A stretch of 64,000 nt of DNA from Hyphomicrobium sp. (lineage in GTDB: Bacteria > Pseudomonadota > Alphaproteobacteria > Rhizobiales > Hyphomicrobiaceae), in assembly GCF_019753045.1 (NCBI RefSeq), contig NZ_JAIELN010000011.1:62001-126000 (forward strand), given 5' to 3'. Of this stretch, positions 7,645 through 16,948 are shown in pieces (position 1 is the first letter of the stretch; each line of letters starts with the position of its first letter). Below the pieces are notes generated by a model. The model had not been told where the DNA came from, searched no databases, and saw nothing but the letters and a program-made list of their open reading frames with translations. Position numbers and translations under genes: made by a program.

Positions 7645-8943
7645 TCAGCCTGCCTTTTCGAGCCTGATTTCGACAGAGCGGCGGTGGCCTTCCAATCCTT
7701 CGGCGCGAGCGAGCGTCATGGCCGCAGGTCCGATTTTCTCGAGAGCGGCACGATCGAGTTTCAGGATCGATGTTCGCTTCATGAAATCCAGAACTCCAAG
7801 GCCCGATGAAAAACGCGCACTGCGCGCCGTCGGAAGAACGTGGTTGGAACCGGAAACATAATCGCCGATGACCTCGGGCGTCACGCTGCCAATGAAAATT
7901 GCCCCGGCGTTTCGAATGCGCATCGCGAGATCTTCCGCATCCGCCGTCGCGATTTCCAAATGCTCGGCCGCGATACGGTCGGCCAAAGGAACAGCCTCTC
8001 CGAGCGATCCTAAAATGATTGTGGCGCCAAACGTGTTCCAGCTCTCACCCGCGATATTTCCGCGCGGCAGCGTCCCGAGTTGGCGGCGAACAGCCTGCTC
8101 GACAGCTTCGGCGAATGCCTCGTCGTCCGTCATCAAAATCGACTGAGCAGCCGTGTCGTGCTCGGCTTGCGCGAGAAGATCTGAAGCGATCCACTCCGGA
8201 TCGTTGTTCTTGTCCGCAATCACCAAAACTTCGGACGGGCCCGCGATCGAATCGATGCCGACCGTGCCGAACACCTGCCGCTTCGCCGCCGCGACCCACG
8301 CATTGCCCGGTCCGACGATCTTGACGACCGGCCGTATCGTCTCCGTGCCGTAGGCCAGCGCCGCAACGGCTTGCGCGCCGCCGATGCGATAGATCTCCGA
8401 TACGCCCGCAATTTTCGCGGCCGCCAGAACAAGCGGGTTGAGTTCACCGCTCGGCGACGGCACGACCATGACGATGCGCGGAACACCTGCGACCTGCGCC
8501 GGCACGGCATTCATCAGAACGGAACTCGGATAGGATGCAAGACCACCCGGAACGTAAAGCCCAACGGACTCGACCGCTGTCCAGCGGTGACCGAGTTCGA
8601 CGCCGGCCGCGTCTGTGTAGCGATCGTCCGACGGCAGCTGGCGCTTGTGATGATCGGCAATGCGATCGCGCGCGAAAATCAACGCATCGAGCGTTTCTTT
8701 CGAGCACGCGGCATAGGCGGCTTCGACCTCGGCGGCAGTCACCGCTATACCGGTTTTGCGAAGATCGAGCCTGTCGAATTTGAGCGAGAGATCAACGAGC
8801 GCCGCGTCGCCGCGCGCCCGGACATCATCGATGATTGCGCGAACCGCGTTGTCGACGTCGGTCGAGACTTCGCGCTTCAACCCGAGAAGCTCCACAAAGT
8901 GAGTCTCGAAATTCTTGTCGTTGCTATTCAGCCGCACAGGCAT
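7645..8943 (-). CDS. hisD: Histidinol dehydrogenase
   Basis: 432 residues, the usual length. HisD oxidises L-histidinol to L-histidine in two NAD-dependent steps, the end of histidine synthesis. The family block 'GPGNAWVAAAKRQVFG' is followed by 'GIDSIAGPSEVLV' and 'DLLAQAEHD', which includes zinc and catalytic residues. The C-terminal 'GSNHVLPTARSARFSSGLGV' holds the substrate-binding region. An AAGGAACG ribosome site precedes the ATG. It sits between DUF2948 (36 bp upstream) and UPF0262 (6 bp downstream), the standard alphaproteobacterial order. Confidence 0.97.
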   Translation of the reverse strand: MPVRLNSNDKNFETHFVELLGLKREVSTDVDNAVRAIIDDVRARGDAALVDLSLKFDRLDLRKTGIAVTAAEVEAAYAACSKETLDALIFARDRIADHHKRQLPSDDRYTDAAGVELGHRWTAVESVGLYVPGGLASYPSSVLMNAVPAQVAGVPRIVMVVPSPSGELNPLVLAAAKIAGVSEIYRIGGAQAVAALAYGTETIRPVVKIVGPGNAWVAAAKRQVFGTVGIDSIAGPSEVLVIADKNNDPEWIASDLLAQAEHDTAAQSILMTDDEAFAEAVEQAVRRQLGTLPRGNIAGESWNTFGATIILGSLGEAVPLADRIAAEHLEIATADAEDLAMRIRNAGAIFIGSVTPEVIGDYVSGSNHVLPTARSARFSSGLGVLDFMKRTSILKLDRAALEKIGPAAMTLARAEGLEGHRRSVEIRLEKAG

Positions 8944-8979
8944 CGGGCATCGTTCCTTAAGGCAAGCGGTCGAACGAAA

Positions 8980-9453
8980 TCAGCTTGCGTCCTCGGGATG
9001 CTCCGGCGGGCGCTTAGTAGCCCAGGCTGCCCCGAGGTCCTTCAATTCGATCTCGATACACTCGACGCCCAGCCGAATGGCCGCACCGCCGGAAAATGTC
9101 AACGTGACATCGCCTTCGGGCGATTCTGAGCCGGCTGTCGGCTCGTAAGTCATGGCGAGCAACGCCAGCGCCGCCCTTTTGTCGTGAAGGTCAAATCCGT
9201 GCACTTTCACGGCGTTGACACGCTCGAACCGAACGGCGCACCGGCGTCGCTCGTACTCGGAAGCGATCTTGGTTTTCGACGCTTGCGCATCCTCCGCAAA
9301 CTTCTGCCAATCGAACCTGTTGGCTATGCCAACGAAGCGCTTCTGCTTCGGCAAATATTTCATATCGCCGACACGCAGAACGGCGTCCTGCAATTGAGCG
9401 GAGATGACGCCGAGATCGTCCGTATCGAAGGCGATGAGCTTGAGGTCCGGCAT
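8980..9453 (-). CDS. DUF2948 family protein
   Basis: 157 residues. It matches the DUF2948 family found between murA and hisD in alphaproteobacteria, with 'LKLIAFDTDDLGVISAQLQD' at the N-terminus, 'YLPKQKRFVGIANRFDW' and a closing 'IEIELKDLGAAWATKRPPEHP'. It is acidic and soluble, with no signal peptide. Function is unknown; synteny with murA and hisD is the only clue, and these two enzymes have unrelated roles. It lies 107 bp after murA and 36 bp before hisD, so all may share one transcript. Confidence 0.88.
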   Translation of the reverse strand: MPDLKLIAFDTDDLGVISAQLQDAVLRVGDMKYLPKQKRFVGIANRFDWQKFAEDAQASKTKIASEYERRRCAVRFERVNAVKVHGFDLHDKRAALALLAMTYEPTAGSESPEGDVTLTFSGGAAIRLGVECIEIELKDLGAAWATKRPPEHPEDAS

Positions 9454-9560
9454 CGGTATCGAAGGTCTCCGCTATGCGGCCCCAAAAGGCTTGGATCAGT
9501 GGCTATGGTCGCAGAGTGTTACAAAGCCGTGCCGAAAGCTGCAACGCAAGAGCAAGCGGA

Positions 9561-10853
9561 TCAGCTGCTGGTGAGGCGCTCGATGTCTGCGCCGCAAGCA
9601 CTGAGCTTCCGCTCGAGTTGCTCGAAGCCTCTGTCGAGATGGTAAACACGGTTGATCACCGTTTCGCCCTCTCCGGCAAGCCCGGCGATAACGAGCGAAA
9701 CGGAAGCACGGAGGTCCGTCGCCATGACCGGCGCGCCTTTGAGCGTTTTGACGCCCGTGATCGTCGCCGTATCGCCGTGCAGCTGAATGTCTGCACCAAG
9801 GCGGGCCAGTTCCTGCACGTGCATGAAGCGGTTCTCGAAGATCGTTTCGCGAATGACGCTCGTACCCGACGCCCGCGTGAGAAGCGCCATGAGCTGCGCC
9901 TGCAGGTCCGTCGGGAACCCTGGAAACGGCTCCGTCTCGACCGATACCGGAGCAATGCCCCCGCCGTTTCGAGAAACGCGAACGCCCGTTGCGGTCTCCT
10001 GGATAGACGTCCCCGTGTTCGCGAGAATTTCGAGCGCAGTCTTGAGATCGCCGAGACGCGCACCCTCGAGCGTCACGTCCCCGCCCGTCGCAGCAACCGC
10101 CATCGCGAATGTGCCGGTCTCGATACGATCCGGCAACACTGTGTGAACTGCGCCTTCGAGACGATCACGCCCCTGGATCCGAAGCACCGACGTGCCGATC
10201 CCTTCGACCTTCGCGCCCATCTTGCTGAGGCAGAGGGCGACGTCCCCGATTTCAGGCTCGCGCGCCGCGTTTTCGATAACGGTCTCGCCCTTGGCCAGCG
10301 CGGCCGCCAAGAGAACGTTATGCGTGGCGCCGACCGACACCTTCGGAAACACGATACGCGCCCCGTGAAGCCCCTTCGGCGCCCGCGCAATGACGTATCC
10401 CGCGTCGATGTCGATTTCCGCACCCAGCGCCTTAAGCCCCATCAGGTGCAGATCGACCGGCCTTGTTCCGATCGCGCAACCGCCCGGCAGCGAAACGCGC
10501 GCTTCGCGCATGCGCGCGACGAGCGGTCCAAGCACCCAGAAGCTCGCCCGCATGCGCGAAACCATCTCATAGGGAGCCGTCGTGTCGACGATATCGCGCG
10601 CCGTGAGATGAATGGTGTCGCCGAGATGCGTGGTCGGACCGGGCCGCTTGCCGTCGACCGCGAGATCGACCCCATGATTCCGAAGGATGCGAACCAGCAG
10701 GTTGACGTCCGCGAGATTGGGGACGTTTTTGAGCGTCAGGCGGTCTTCGGTCAGAAGGCTCGCAATCAACAGCGGCAATGCCGCGTTCTTGGCGCCTGAA
10801 ATCGGAATGCTACCGCGTAGCGGCTTCCCGCCGACGATTTTGATCCGATCCAT
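9561..10853 (-). CDS. murA: UDP-N-acetylglucosamine 1-carboxyvinyltransferase
   Basis: 430 residues from the ATG at 10853 (an in-frame TTG at 10862 adds three). MurA transfers enolpyruvate from PEP to UDP-GlcNAc, the first committed peptidoglycan step. The N-terminal 'MDRIKIVGG' and '[12 protein letters not shown]' carry the substrate Lys-Asn pair. The catalytic cysteine is Cys126 in [14 protein letters not shown], the residue alkylated by fosfomycin, so this copy should be fosfomycin-sensitive at that position. It heads the murA-DUF2948-hisD-UPF0262 run. Confidence 0.97.
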   Translation of the reverse strand: MDRIKIVGGKPLRGSIPISGAKNAALPLLIASLLTEDRLTLKNVPNLADVNLLVRILRNHGVDLAVDGKRPGPTTHLGDTIHLTARDIVDTTAPYEMVSRMRASFWVLGPLVARMREARVSLPGGCAIGTRPVDLHLMGLKALGAEIDIDAGYVIARAPKGLHGARIVFPKVSVGATHNVLLAAALAKGETVIENAAREPEIGDVALCLSKMGAKVEGIGTSVLRIQGRDRLEGAVHTVLPDRIETGTFAMAVAATGGDVTLEGARLGDLKTALEILANTGTSIQETATGVRVSRNGGGIAPVSVETEPFPGFPTDLQAQLMALLTRASGTSVIRETIFENRFMHVQELARLGADIQLHGDTATITGVKTLKGAPVMATDLRASVSLVIAGLAGEGETVINRVYHLDRGFEQLERKLSACGADIERLTSS

Positions 10854-10974
10854 GTATGCCAATTGTCTCCGATTGATAAAAACGGGCGCGAATCTCGAAC
10901 CCGCGCAAACAAGCCAAGCGTGATTAAAGGTTGAGAGACCGCATCGGCAAGCGGCTTTTACGACAGATGAGGCC

Positions 10975-11157
10975 CTAGCCGCCGCCCTCGTCCGGAGGCG
11001 GATCGCCGCCCTCCCCCCTCTGACGGCGGGCCGCGGCCTTGCGCCGCTTCAAATTCGCGCGCAGCTCTTCCGCCAGCCGATCCTGGCGCGTGAGCTTGCC
11101 GGAACTTTTCGGCTTATCCGCATTTCCTGGCGGCTTTGGCTGGAAATTTCCCGTCAT
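10975..11157 (-). CDS. Small basic conserved hypothetical protein
   Basis: 60 residues starting [12 protein letters not shown]. The core '[28 protein letters not shown]' is strongly basic and helical, the C-terminus is Gly/Pro/Asp-rich. Similar short KRRK proteins are common beside murA in Hyphomicrobiales, from memory of genome context rather than a search. The open frame continues upstream through the antisense of tRNA-Thr, which is not plausible coding, so the ATG at 11157 is used. It could bind nucleic acid. It lies 121 bp before murA. Confidence 0.6.
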   Translation of the reverse strand: MTGNFQPKPPGNADKPKSSGKLTRQDRLAEELRANLKRRKAAARRQRGEGGDPPPDEGGG

Positions 11158-11348
11158 GCCCGGTCTCGCGCGCTCCACAACTCGATGCCGGCCTTCAATT
11201 TTAGCGTGCCGGCGTCGTCCACTAACAGCTTGGCTTTCCGTCTTGCTCGCCGTCAAGCCTTGTGGCAGTGTCCGCCCGCCCGAAGCAGGAGCGTACCAAC
11301 GCGACGCCCCTGGCATGTCCGATTCTTCGAGGTCACAAAACGTCTTCA

Positions 11349-11423
<75 letters not shown>

Positions 11424-11588
11424 TCGTAAAAGCTCAAAATTCTGGAAAATCTGGATTCCGCGCCGCGACTCCGTCGCACCCAGAAGTGCGCCGGATGTTC
11501 CGATTGGAACGAGCCAGGGCGGCGAGCAATCAAACGCCCCCCATGGCGGGCATTGCCTCCACGCGCGGCGGCTGGATGTTTGATGAAT

Positions 11589-12002
11589 TTAATCGCCCCG
11601 CGCGGGCTGCGTGACTTTTTGAATCGTGAGTTGCCGTTCACGCCCTTCGCGATCGGGCCAGCGGATCGAATGACCTTCGCGCAAGCCAATCAGCCCTGCG
11701 CCGACGGGCGTGAGAATCGAAATTCGCCCGTTCGATATATCTGCCTCCGCAGGGTAAACGAGCTGCACTGTGCGTTCAGCGCCGCTCCCCTCGTCGGTGA
11801 ATTCGACGGTCGAATGCATTGTGACGACGTCGGAAGGCATGCGCGCCGCTCTATGCACGGTAGCGCGCGCAATCTCGCTCATCAGCAGTTCGCTGACCTG
11901 GGGCATGGTGTCGGCCACACCCAACGCTAGATTGGTTAGATTGTCCGCCTCGGTATCGATGAGATGAACGGGAGGTCGCCCCGTTCTGGTGCTTCGGGTC
12001 AT
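11589..12002 (-). CDS. rnk: Rnk-like / GreA-GreB C-terminal domain protein
   Basis: 137 residues. The C-terminal ~80 residues match the GreA/GreB C-terminal (FKBP-like) fold used by Rnk: 'VTMHSTVEFTDEGSG', 'RTVQLVYPAEADISNGRISILTPVGAGLIGLREG' and 'IRWPDREGRERQLTI'. The N-terminal part is a short helical region rather than the long Gre coiled coil, so it should bind RNA polymerase without cleavage-stimulating activity. Rnk was named regulator of nucleoside diphosphate kinase in E. coli and P. aeruginosa. It appears monocistronic. Confidence 0.82.
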   Translation of the reverse strand: MTRSTRTGRPPVHLIDTEADNLTNLALGVADTMPQVSELLMSEIARATVHRAARMPSDVVTMHSTVEFTDEGSGAERTVQLVYPAEADISNGRISILTPVGAGLIGLREGHSIRWPDREGRERQLTIQKVTQPARGD

Positions 12003-12174
12003 GGTGCTGGCTTTCGAGTGGGAAAAGTCGCTCGTCTGAAAGACGGCGTACGTCAGTCCTTCGAGTCATCCCGAGCCCGTGCCGAAATGCACCGGAGCCC
12101 GGGGCTAGATGCCCTCGAGAAGCTGTCCCCCTTGGTGGCGGAAGCGAAAATAATAAGCACATGACTGCATGGAG

Positions 12175-12190
12175 GCATGCCTTGGCATGC
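12175..12190. repeat. Short palindrome in rnk upstream region
   Basis: GCATGCC TT GGCATGC is a perfect 7-bp dyad flanked on both sides by GGAG. It lies in a 258-bp gene-free stretch (12003-12260) upstream of rnk and downstream of the GT25 gene. Nothing else is recognised in that stretch. Confidence 0.3.
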
Positions 12191-12260
12191 GGAGTCGTCC
12201 AAGTCAAATATGGTGGCCGACCCGGGACTAAACGAAGAGTTGGAGCGCCCGCTTGGCTCG

Positions 12261-13037
12261 CTAAGAATGTCGGGTTATCCGGCTCGGCGCCACCGCCGCG
12301 GTGAAGCCGATCGTCTTGACGATATGGGCGCGCCGCCTGATTTCGTGGCCGAGTTTCCAGGCGCGGTAGGCGATGAGGCTGCCCAGATCGGATGAGGGAG
12401 GCCTCTCCATCCGGTCACATTGGATCCGTGACCCGGCAAGATCCTCTTGCACAACGAGCGTCGGGACGACCTCGAACGTCCTCGCGCCATGCACGTGCGT
12501 GTCTCGCAGATAGATGTCATATGGAAACCGGATCGGCAGAATCCGGCGCAGAAGCTGCGACGCGCCCTGCCGCGAAACGACATAGGCATGCGCGCAAACC
12601 GTCGTCGCATGCGTCTCGACGATCTTCCCAACAGCGGTTTCCTGCAGCAGTCGCCCCCTGACGCCCCCAATGCCGCCGACTTTGAGGATACCCCAATTCC
12701 GAGGCAGGCGATCGACGAGATGTGCAATCGCATCACCGAGGTTCGGCGGGACCACAGCGTCGTCCTCCAGGATCAGCGCCGTCGCGTCACTGCGGGCGAG
12801 GAATGTTTCGAGTGCGAGCTTGTGAGATAGCGTGCATCCGACCTCTGCCGGCCCGATCTCACGTCGGAAGCGCGGCATGAACCGGAAGGGAGCAAAAGCC
12901 TCGATCTCTGTCTCGGAAAGCTCGCGCCCGACGACGCCCGGAAGCATGGAAAACGACATCCCGGCGGCGTGCAGCCCGGCCGAAATCTTTTCCTCACGCT
13001 GCGTTGAAAGAGGCAGGCTGATGACGAGTGTAAGCAT
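12261..13037 (-). CDS. Glycosyltransferase family 25 (LOS/LPS type)
   Basis: 258 residues. GT25 enzymes add galactose or other sugars to lipooligosaccharide. The protein opens with 'LTLVISLPLSTQREEKISAGL', typical of the family, has 'VGCTLSHKLALETFL' near residue 66 and an acidic LILEDDAVV motif (Glu91-Asp92-Asp93), which is the family's likely metal/donor site. 'AHAYVVSRQGASQLL' follows at about 148. It stands alone between rnk and mgtE rather than in a polysaccharide cluster. Donor sugar is not predictable. Confidence 0.87.
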   Translation of the reverse strand: MLTLVISLPLSTQREEKISAGLHAAGMSFSMLPGVVGRELSETEIEAFAPFRFMPRFRREIGPAEVGCTLSHKLALETFLARSDATALILEDDAVVPPNLGDAIAHLVDRLPRNWGILKVGGIGGVRGRLLQETAVGKIVETHATTVCAHAYVVSRQGASQLLRRILPIRFPYDIYLRDTHVHGARTFEVVPTLVVQEDLAGSRIQCDRMERPPSSDLGSLIAYRAWKLGHEIRRRAHIVKTIGFTAAVAPSRITRHS

Positions 13038-13404
13038 TGGATGCCCCCCGGCCGCCGGCTAGCCCTTCGAGACTCGCGAACTCAGATAGTATGTATACAG
13101 ATTATATCTGCCGTACCAAGAGGCCCAGGGCTTTGCAAACATCTTTTGCGAAGCGGTCTGAGCATATCGACGACCGAAAGCCGCCAGTCAGGCCGCCCAA
13201 AAAAGCAGCTTCCTCTGCCCTTGACTCTTATTGTCAATCGGATCATGTGGGCTTGTGGCCGCCATGAATTCGGCGCCGCGATTTCGAAGGAACCCAACCC
13301 TTGTCTGGCGACAGTAGTCGAATGCTTCGGCCGTTGCGGCTCGTGGCCTGACCTCCGGGTCGGCTCGCCACGATCCGTTGCAACGGCGGATCGGAAGGTG
13401 AGCC
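13038..13404. other. Intergenic region with mgtE promoter and leader
   Basis: 367 bp between divergent GT25 and mgtE genes. No credible reading frame or tRNA. The segment 13342-13398 next to mgtE can fold into two hairpins (described separately). An AT-rich stretch near 13085-13110 is the likeliest place for promoters, but I cannot define boxes. Confidence 0.5.
13342..13398 (+). promoter_or_regulatory. Structured 5' leader of mgtE
   Basis: Two stem-loops directly precede the start codon. Hairpin 1 (13342-13372) pairs CGTGGC with GCCACG and, after an internal loop, GACC with GGTC closed by a TCCG tetraloop. Hairpin 2 (13371-13393) pairs CGATCCG with CGGATCG; its loop also contains part of the palindrome CCGTTGCAACGG, so two folds compete. 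The Shine-Dalgarno GGAAGG (13393-13398) abuts hairpin 2. This layout could control translation of the Mg transporter. It does not look like the M-box (ykoK) riboswitch. Confidence 0.4.
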
Positions 13405-14775
13405 ATGGAAAACATCCGCACTGCATCGGGTGAAGACGTCGATCCGATTGTCTTGGTCGAGCTGCTCGAAGAGCACGATGCCGATATTGTCGCCCAGCTG
13501 AATGAGCTGGACCTCGAGACGGCAGGCTCGATACTCGCCGAATTACCCCTTGATCGCGTTGTCGAAATATTCGACCGGCCCGAACTTGCGCGCGCCGGCG
13601 ATCTCATCCTCGAACTCCCCGACGAATTCGCAGGCCAAGTGCTCAAGGGCATGTCCGCGGACCGCGCGGCCGACACCCTCCGCCAGCTTGATGGGCCCGA
13701 CCGCACCAAGCTGCTGACCCTGCTCGACTTCGAAACCGCCCAATCCCTGAAACTGCTGCTCGCCTACCCGGAAGGCACCGCCGGCAGCATCATGACGACC
13801 GAGTTCGTCAGCGTTCCTTCGACCTACACTGTCGCCGAAACTTTGAAGCTTATCCGCGAGGTGGAACACACGCGGGAAACGATCTACGCGATCTATGTCC
13901 TCGACCCACTATCGCGCGCACTGGTGCAGACGGTCACGTTGCGTCAGCTGATCATGGGACAACCCGATCAGTCGATCCTCGAAATAGCGCCCGACCGTGA
14001 TCCCGTCTGGGTTTCACCCGATACGGACCGCGAAGAAGTGGCGCGCCTGATCTCGATCCACGACCTTCTCGCAGTCCCGGTCTTGAACGCGCGCCATCGC
14101 GTCCTCGGCATCGTGACCGTCGACGACGTCGTCGATGCGATCCTCGCTGAAAGTACGGAAGACGTTCAAAAGTTCGGCGGCGTCGAAGGCATCGCGGAGC
14201 CGTATCTGCAAATCAGCTTCGTGGAGATGATCCGGAAACGCGCCGGATGGCTTTGCGCCCTTTTCCTCGGAGAAATGCTGACGGCCAGCGCCATGCAGCA
14301 CTATTCCGACGAACTGGAAAAGGCGGTCGTGCTCACCCTCTTCATCCCGCTCATCATGAGCTCGGGGGGCAATTCTGGCTCCCAGGCCACGTCGCTGCTC
14401 ATTCGCGCGCTCGCACTCGGCCAGTTGCGCCTGCGCGACTGGTGGCGTGTGGCCGTCAGAGAAGTCCCGACCGGACTAACGCTTGGAGCAATCCTCGGCG
14501 TGATAGGCATGGCCCGCATCGCGCTGTGGCAGCAGCTCGGCATCTTCGATTACGGCGAGCACTGGAAACTGGTGGCATTGACGGTTGGATTGGGGCTCGT
14601 CGGCATCGTGACCTTTGGCTCCCTGGCGGGCTCCATGTTGCCGTTCGTACTGAAACGCCTCGGTTTCGACCCGGCAAGCGCGTCGGCCCCGTTCGTCGCC
14701 ACGCTCGTCGATGTGACCGGTTTGATGATCTATTTCAGCGTCGCGCTGCTTGTCCTGCGGGGCACGCTGCTTTGA
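13405..14775 (+). CDS. mgtE: Magnesium transporter MgtE
   Basis: 456 residues, standard length. MgtE is a homodimeric Mg2+ channel gated by cytosolic Mg2+. The N-domain (~10-135, 'LDLETAGSILAELPLDRVVEIF' type superhelix) is followed by two CBS domains (~140-265) and the plug helix. Five transmembrane helices follow (~290-455), with the pore-region 'PLIMSSGGNSGSQATSLLIRA'. It has a good Shine-Dalgarno (GGAAGGTGA) beneath a structured leader, suggesting post-transcriptional control. Confidence 0.96.
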   Translation: MENIRTASGEDVDPIVLVELLEEHDADIVAQLNELDLETAGSILAELPLDRVVEIFDRPELARAGDLILELPDEFAGQVLKGMSADRAADTLRQLDGPDRTKLLTLLDFETAQSLKLLLAYPEGTAGSIMTTEFVSVPSTYTVAETLKLIREVEHTRETIYAIYVLDPLSRALVQTVTLRQLIMGQPDQSILEIAPDRDPVWVSPDTDREEVARLISIHDLLAVPVLNARHRVLGIVTVDDVVDAILAESTEDVQKFGGVEGIAEPYLQISFVEMIRKRAGWLCALFLGEMLTASAMQHYSDELEKAVVLTLFIPLIMSSGGNSGSQATSLLIRALALGQLRLRDWWRVAVREVPTGLTLGAILGVIGMARIALWQQLGIFDYGEHWKLVALTVGLGLVGIVTFGSLAGSMLPFVLKRLGFDPASASAPFVATLVDVTGLMIYFSVALLVLRGTLL

Positions 14776-15021
14776 CAGGCAAAAATTGACCGGGGGGAGG
14801 GTGATCCGGCCGGAAAGGCGCGCCGTATCCCCTCCGTGCTCAATATTAACTGCAAGAGGCGTCCCATATCGACAAACCGCGTCTCTGTTCCCATCTAACG
14901 GCGACCCCCATCCTACCGGCGTCAAGGTGACGTTTGCCGTCTCGAATCCGATGGGTCTATAAGGGCCGACGTCCAAAGCCGTGCTACGATCCCCCCTTCC
15001 AATAACAACCAGTGTTTTCCA

Positions 15022-15615
15022 ATGAATTCAGATAACAAGCCGACGCGCGCCGAGGTTGAAGCAGCCGTCAAGACGATTATCCGCTGGACGGGTGACGATC
15101 CTTCGCGCGATGGCCTTGAGGAAACGCCTTCCCGCGTTACGAAGGCGTTCGAGGAATATTTCCGCGGCTACAACGAGGACCCGGAGTCGATCCTTCAGAA
15201 AACCTTCGAGGAAATCGAAGGCTACGACGAGATGATCGTGCTGCGCGGCATTCGCTTCGAAAGCCACTGTGAGCATCACATGGCGCCGATCATCGGCCGC
15301 GCCTGGGTCGGCTACATTCCGGATGGCCGCGTCGTCGGCATCTCCAAGCTCGCCCGTGTTGTCGATGCCTACGCCAAGCGTCTCCAGATCCAGGAGAAGA
15401 TGACTGCGCAGATCGCCAACACGATCCAGGACGTGCTGCAGCCGCAGGGCGTCGCCGTCGTAATCAAGGCCGAGCATCACTGCATGACGACGCGCGGTGT
15501 GATGAAGCCCGGCACCGACATGGTGACGAGCCGAATGCTTGGCGCATTCCGCGACAACCCGATCACTCGTCAGGAATTTCTGGCGATTGTGACGGAGGAT
15601 ACGAAGACGTCGTAA
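15022..15615 (+). CDS. folE: GTP cyclohydrolase I (FolE, type IA)
   Basis: 197 residues. FolE converts GTP to 7,8-dihydroneopterin triphosphate, the first step of folate synthesis. Zinc ligands are Cys83 and His86 ([10 protein letters not shown]) and Cys154 ([10 protein letters not shown]), the type IA arrangement. The substrate loop '[22 protein letters not shown]' is intact. Its 3' end overlaps the convergent truA gene by 53 bp. It is preceded by 246 bp without recognised features. Confidence 0.97.
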   Translation: MNSDNKPTRAEVEAAVKTIIRWTGDDPSRDGLEETPSRVTKAFEEYFRGYNEDPESILQKTFEEIEGYDEMIVLRGIRFESHCEHHMAPIIGRAWVGYIPDGRVVGISKLARVVDAYAKRLQIQEKMTAQIANTIQDVLQPQGVAVVIKAEHHCMTTRGVMKPGTDMVTSRMLGAFRDNPITRQEFLAIVTEDTKTS

Positions 15616-16363
15616 CGGCGTCCTCGGGATAATCAACACCGACGAGATAGAGGCCTGATGCGGGCGACACCGTCCCGCACGCCTCGCGATTGCGCGCCGC
15701 GAGCGCCGAAACGATATCCGCGCGCGACCACTTCCCTTCGCCGACGAGCTTCAGGCTGCCGACCATCGACCGCACCTGATGGTGCAGAAACGAGCGCGCC
15801 GAAATCTCACAAACGATTTCGTCGCCTGAACGCGTGATATCGAAGACATCGAGCGTCTTCACGGGCGAGGGCGCCTGGCATTGCGCCGCGCGGAATGTCG
15901 TGAAGTCGTGTCGCCCGACGAAGGCCTTGGCGGCATCTGCCATTGCCTCGGCATCGAGATCGCGCATCGTCCACCAGACACGGTTTTTGTCGAGGATCGG
16001 CGGCGCGCGGCGTGTCAGAAGCCGGTATCTGTAGTGGCGCTTCACCGCGCTGAAGCGCGCGTCGAACGCGGCATCGACGGCGTCTGAGGCGACCACGCCG
16101 ATCGGATGCGGACGCAGATGAAAATTCATCGCATCGCGTACACGCCCGGAATCCCAGTCTTTCGTTAAATCGAAATGCGCGACCTGCCCCAGCGCATGAA
16201 CGCCTGCGTCGGTGCGGCCAGCGCCACGCACGCCGACGGTCTCACCGGTGAATTTACGAATTGCGTCTTCGAGCAGGCCTTGGATCGATAGGCCCTCGGC
16301 CTGTCTCTGCCAGCCGACGAAAGGCGTGCCGTCGTATTCGATGGTAATGCGGTAGCGCGGCAT
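15563..16363 (-). CDS. truA: tRNA pseudouridine synthase A
   Basis: 266 residues. TruA converts U38-U40 in the tRNA anticodon stem to pseudouridine. The catalytic Asp52 lies in [18 protein letters not shown]. Other family features are '[14 protein letters not shown]'-like N-terminus, '[15 protein letters not shown]' and '[12 protein letters not shown]' near the end. The last ~20 residues, after the usual YLVxVDYP end, are encoded antisense to the 3' end of folE and are probably a lineage-specific tail. It is the last gene of the def-fmt-truA run. Confidence 0.96.
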   Translation of the reverse strand: MPRYRITIEYDGTPFVGWQRQAEGLSIQGLLEDAIRKFTGETVGVRGAGRTDAGVHALGQVAHFDLTKDWDSGRVRDAMNFHLRPHPIGVVASDAVDAAFDARFSAVKRHYRYRLLTRRAPPILDKNRVWWTMRDLDAEAMADAAKAFVGRHDFTTFRAAQCQAPSPVKTLDVFDITRSGDEIVCEISARSFLHHQVRSMVGSLKLVGEGKWSRADIVSALAARNREACGTVSPASGLYLVGVDYPEDAVTTSSYPPSQSPEIPDE

Positions 16364-16445
16364 CGGGCTCAGGTTGAAAAAATGCTTCGGCCATCCCTAG
16401 CCTTTGCCGGGCACCGGCTCAACGCCCCTTTATCACGTCGATCCG

Positions 16446-16868
16446 CTAATGCGCCGGCTGAACCGCGTGCGGCTTGCCGTGATGACCCGGATGCAAGCCA
16501 CCTCGCGGTCCGCCGATACGATAGAAACCCGGCCGCCACTGGTAAGCCCTGCCCCAAGCAGGTGCGTGGTAGAGCCCATCGCCCGTGTAGACGTTCCCGC
16601 CGCCATCATAGATCGCTGGTGCGCGCTGCCCGTAGATGTTCGTTTCGCTGATGCTTAGCGACAACGGAACCCGGTCGGGGTTGATGACGACATAGCGATC
16701 CGGCGGCAGCGGGCGATAGACGCGAACGCCATGTTCGAGCGTTACGACGGCGCCATAGTAAGGGCGCGTCTCGATCCGGGTCGTGAAGCTATCGGCACTC
16801 GCCGACGCCACCAGCGCACACATCGCCGAACCACAGGCTACAAGACGAAGCGCAAACTTTGAAAGCAC
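16446..16868 (-). CDS. Secreted hypothetical protein
   Basis: 140 residues from a GTG at 16868 that has GGAGAA six bases upstream; an ATG at 16895 is in frame but has no ribosome site. The N-terminus is a clean signal peptide ending near VASASA, so the protein is likely periplasmic. The mature part holds 'YYGAVVTLEHGVRVYRPLPPDRYVVINPD' and a Gly/Pro/His/Tyr-rich tail ('PGFYRIGGPRGGLHPGHHGK'). No family is recognised. It lies between fmt and truA, an unusual insertion in that run. Confidence 0.7.
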   Translation of the reverse strand: MLSKFALRLVACGSAMCALVASASADSFTTRIETRPYYGAVVTLEHGVRVYRPLPPDRYVVINPDRVPLSLSISETNIYGQRAPAIYDGGGNVYTGDGLYHAPAWGRAYQWRPGFYRIGGPRGGLHPGHHGKPHAVQPAH

Positions 16869-16948
16869 GACTGGTTCTCCGGACCGAGGAATCACACGAA
16901 GAGATTAACCTCACACCGAGAAAGTCTCAGAGCCTTTCACGCCTATGA

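Noticed and set aside
9474-10799. 441-codon open frame antisense to murA
   Set aside because: A shadow of murA; no domain and no ribosome site.
13342-13398. M-box (ykoK) Mg2+ riboswitch at mgtE
   Set aside because: Hairpin arrangement and length do not match the M-box; kept only as an unclassified leader.
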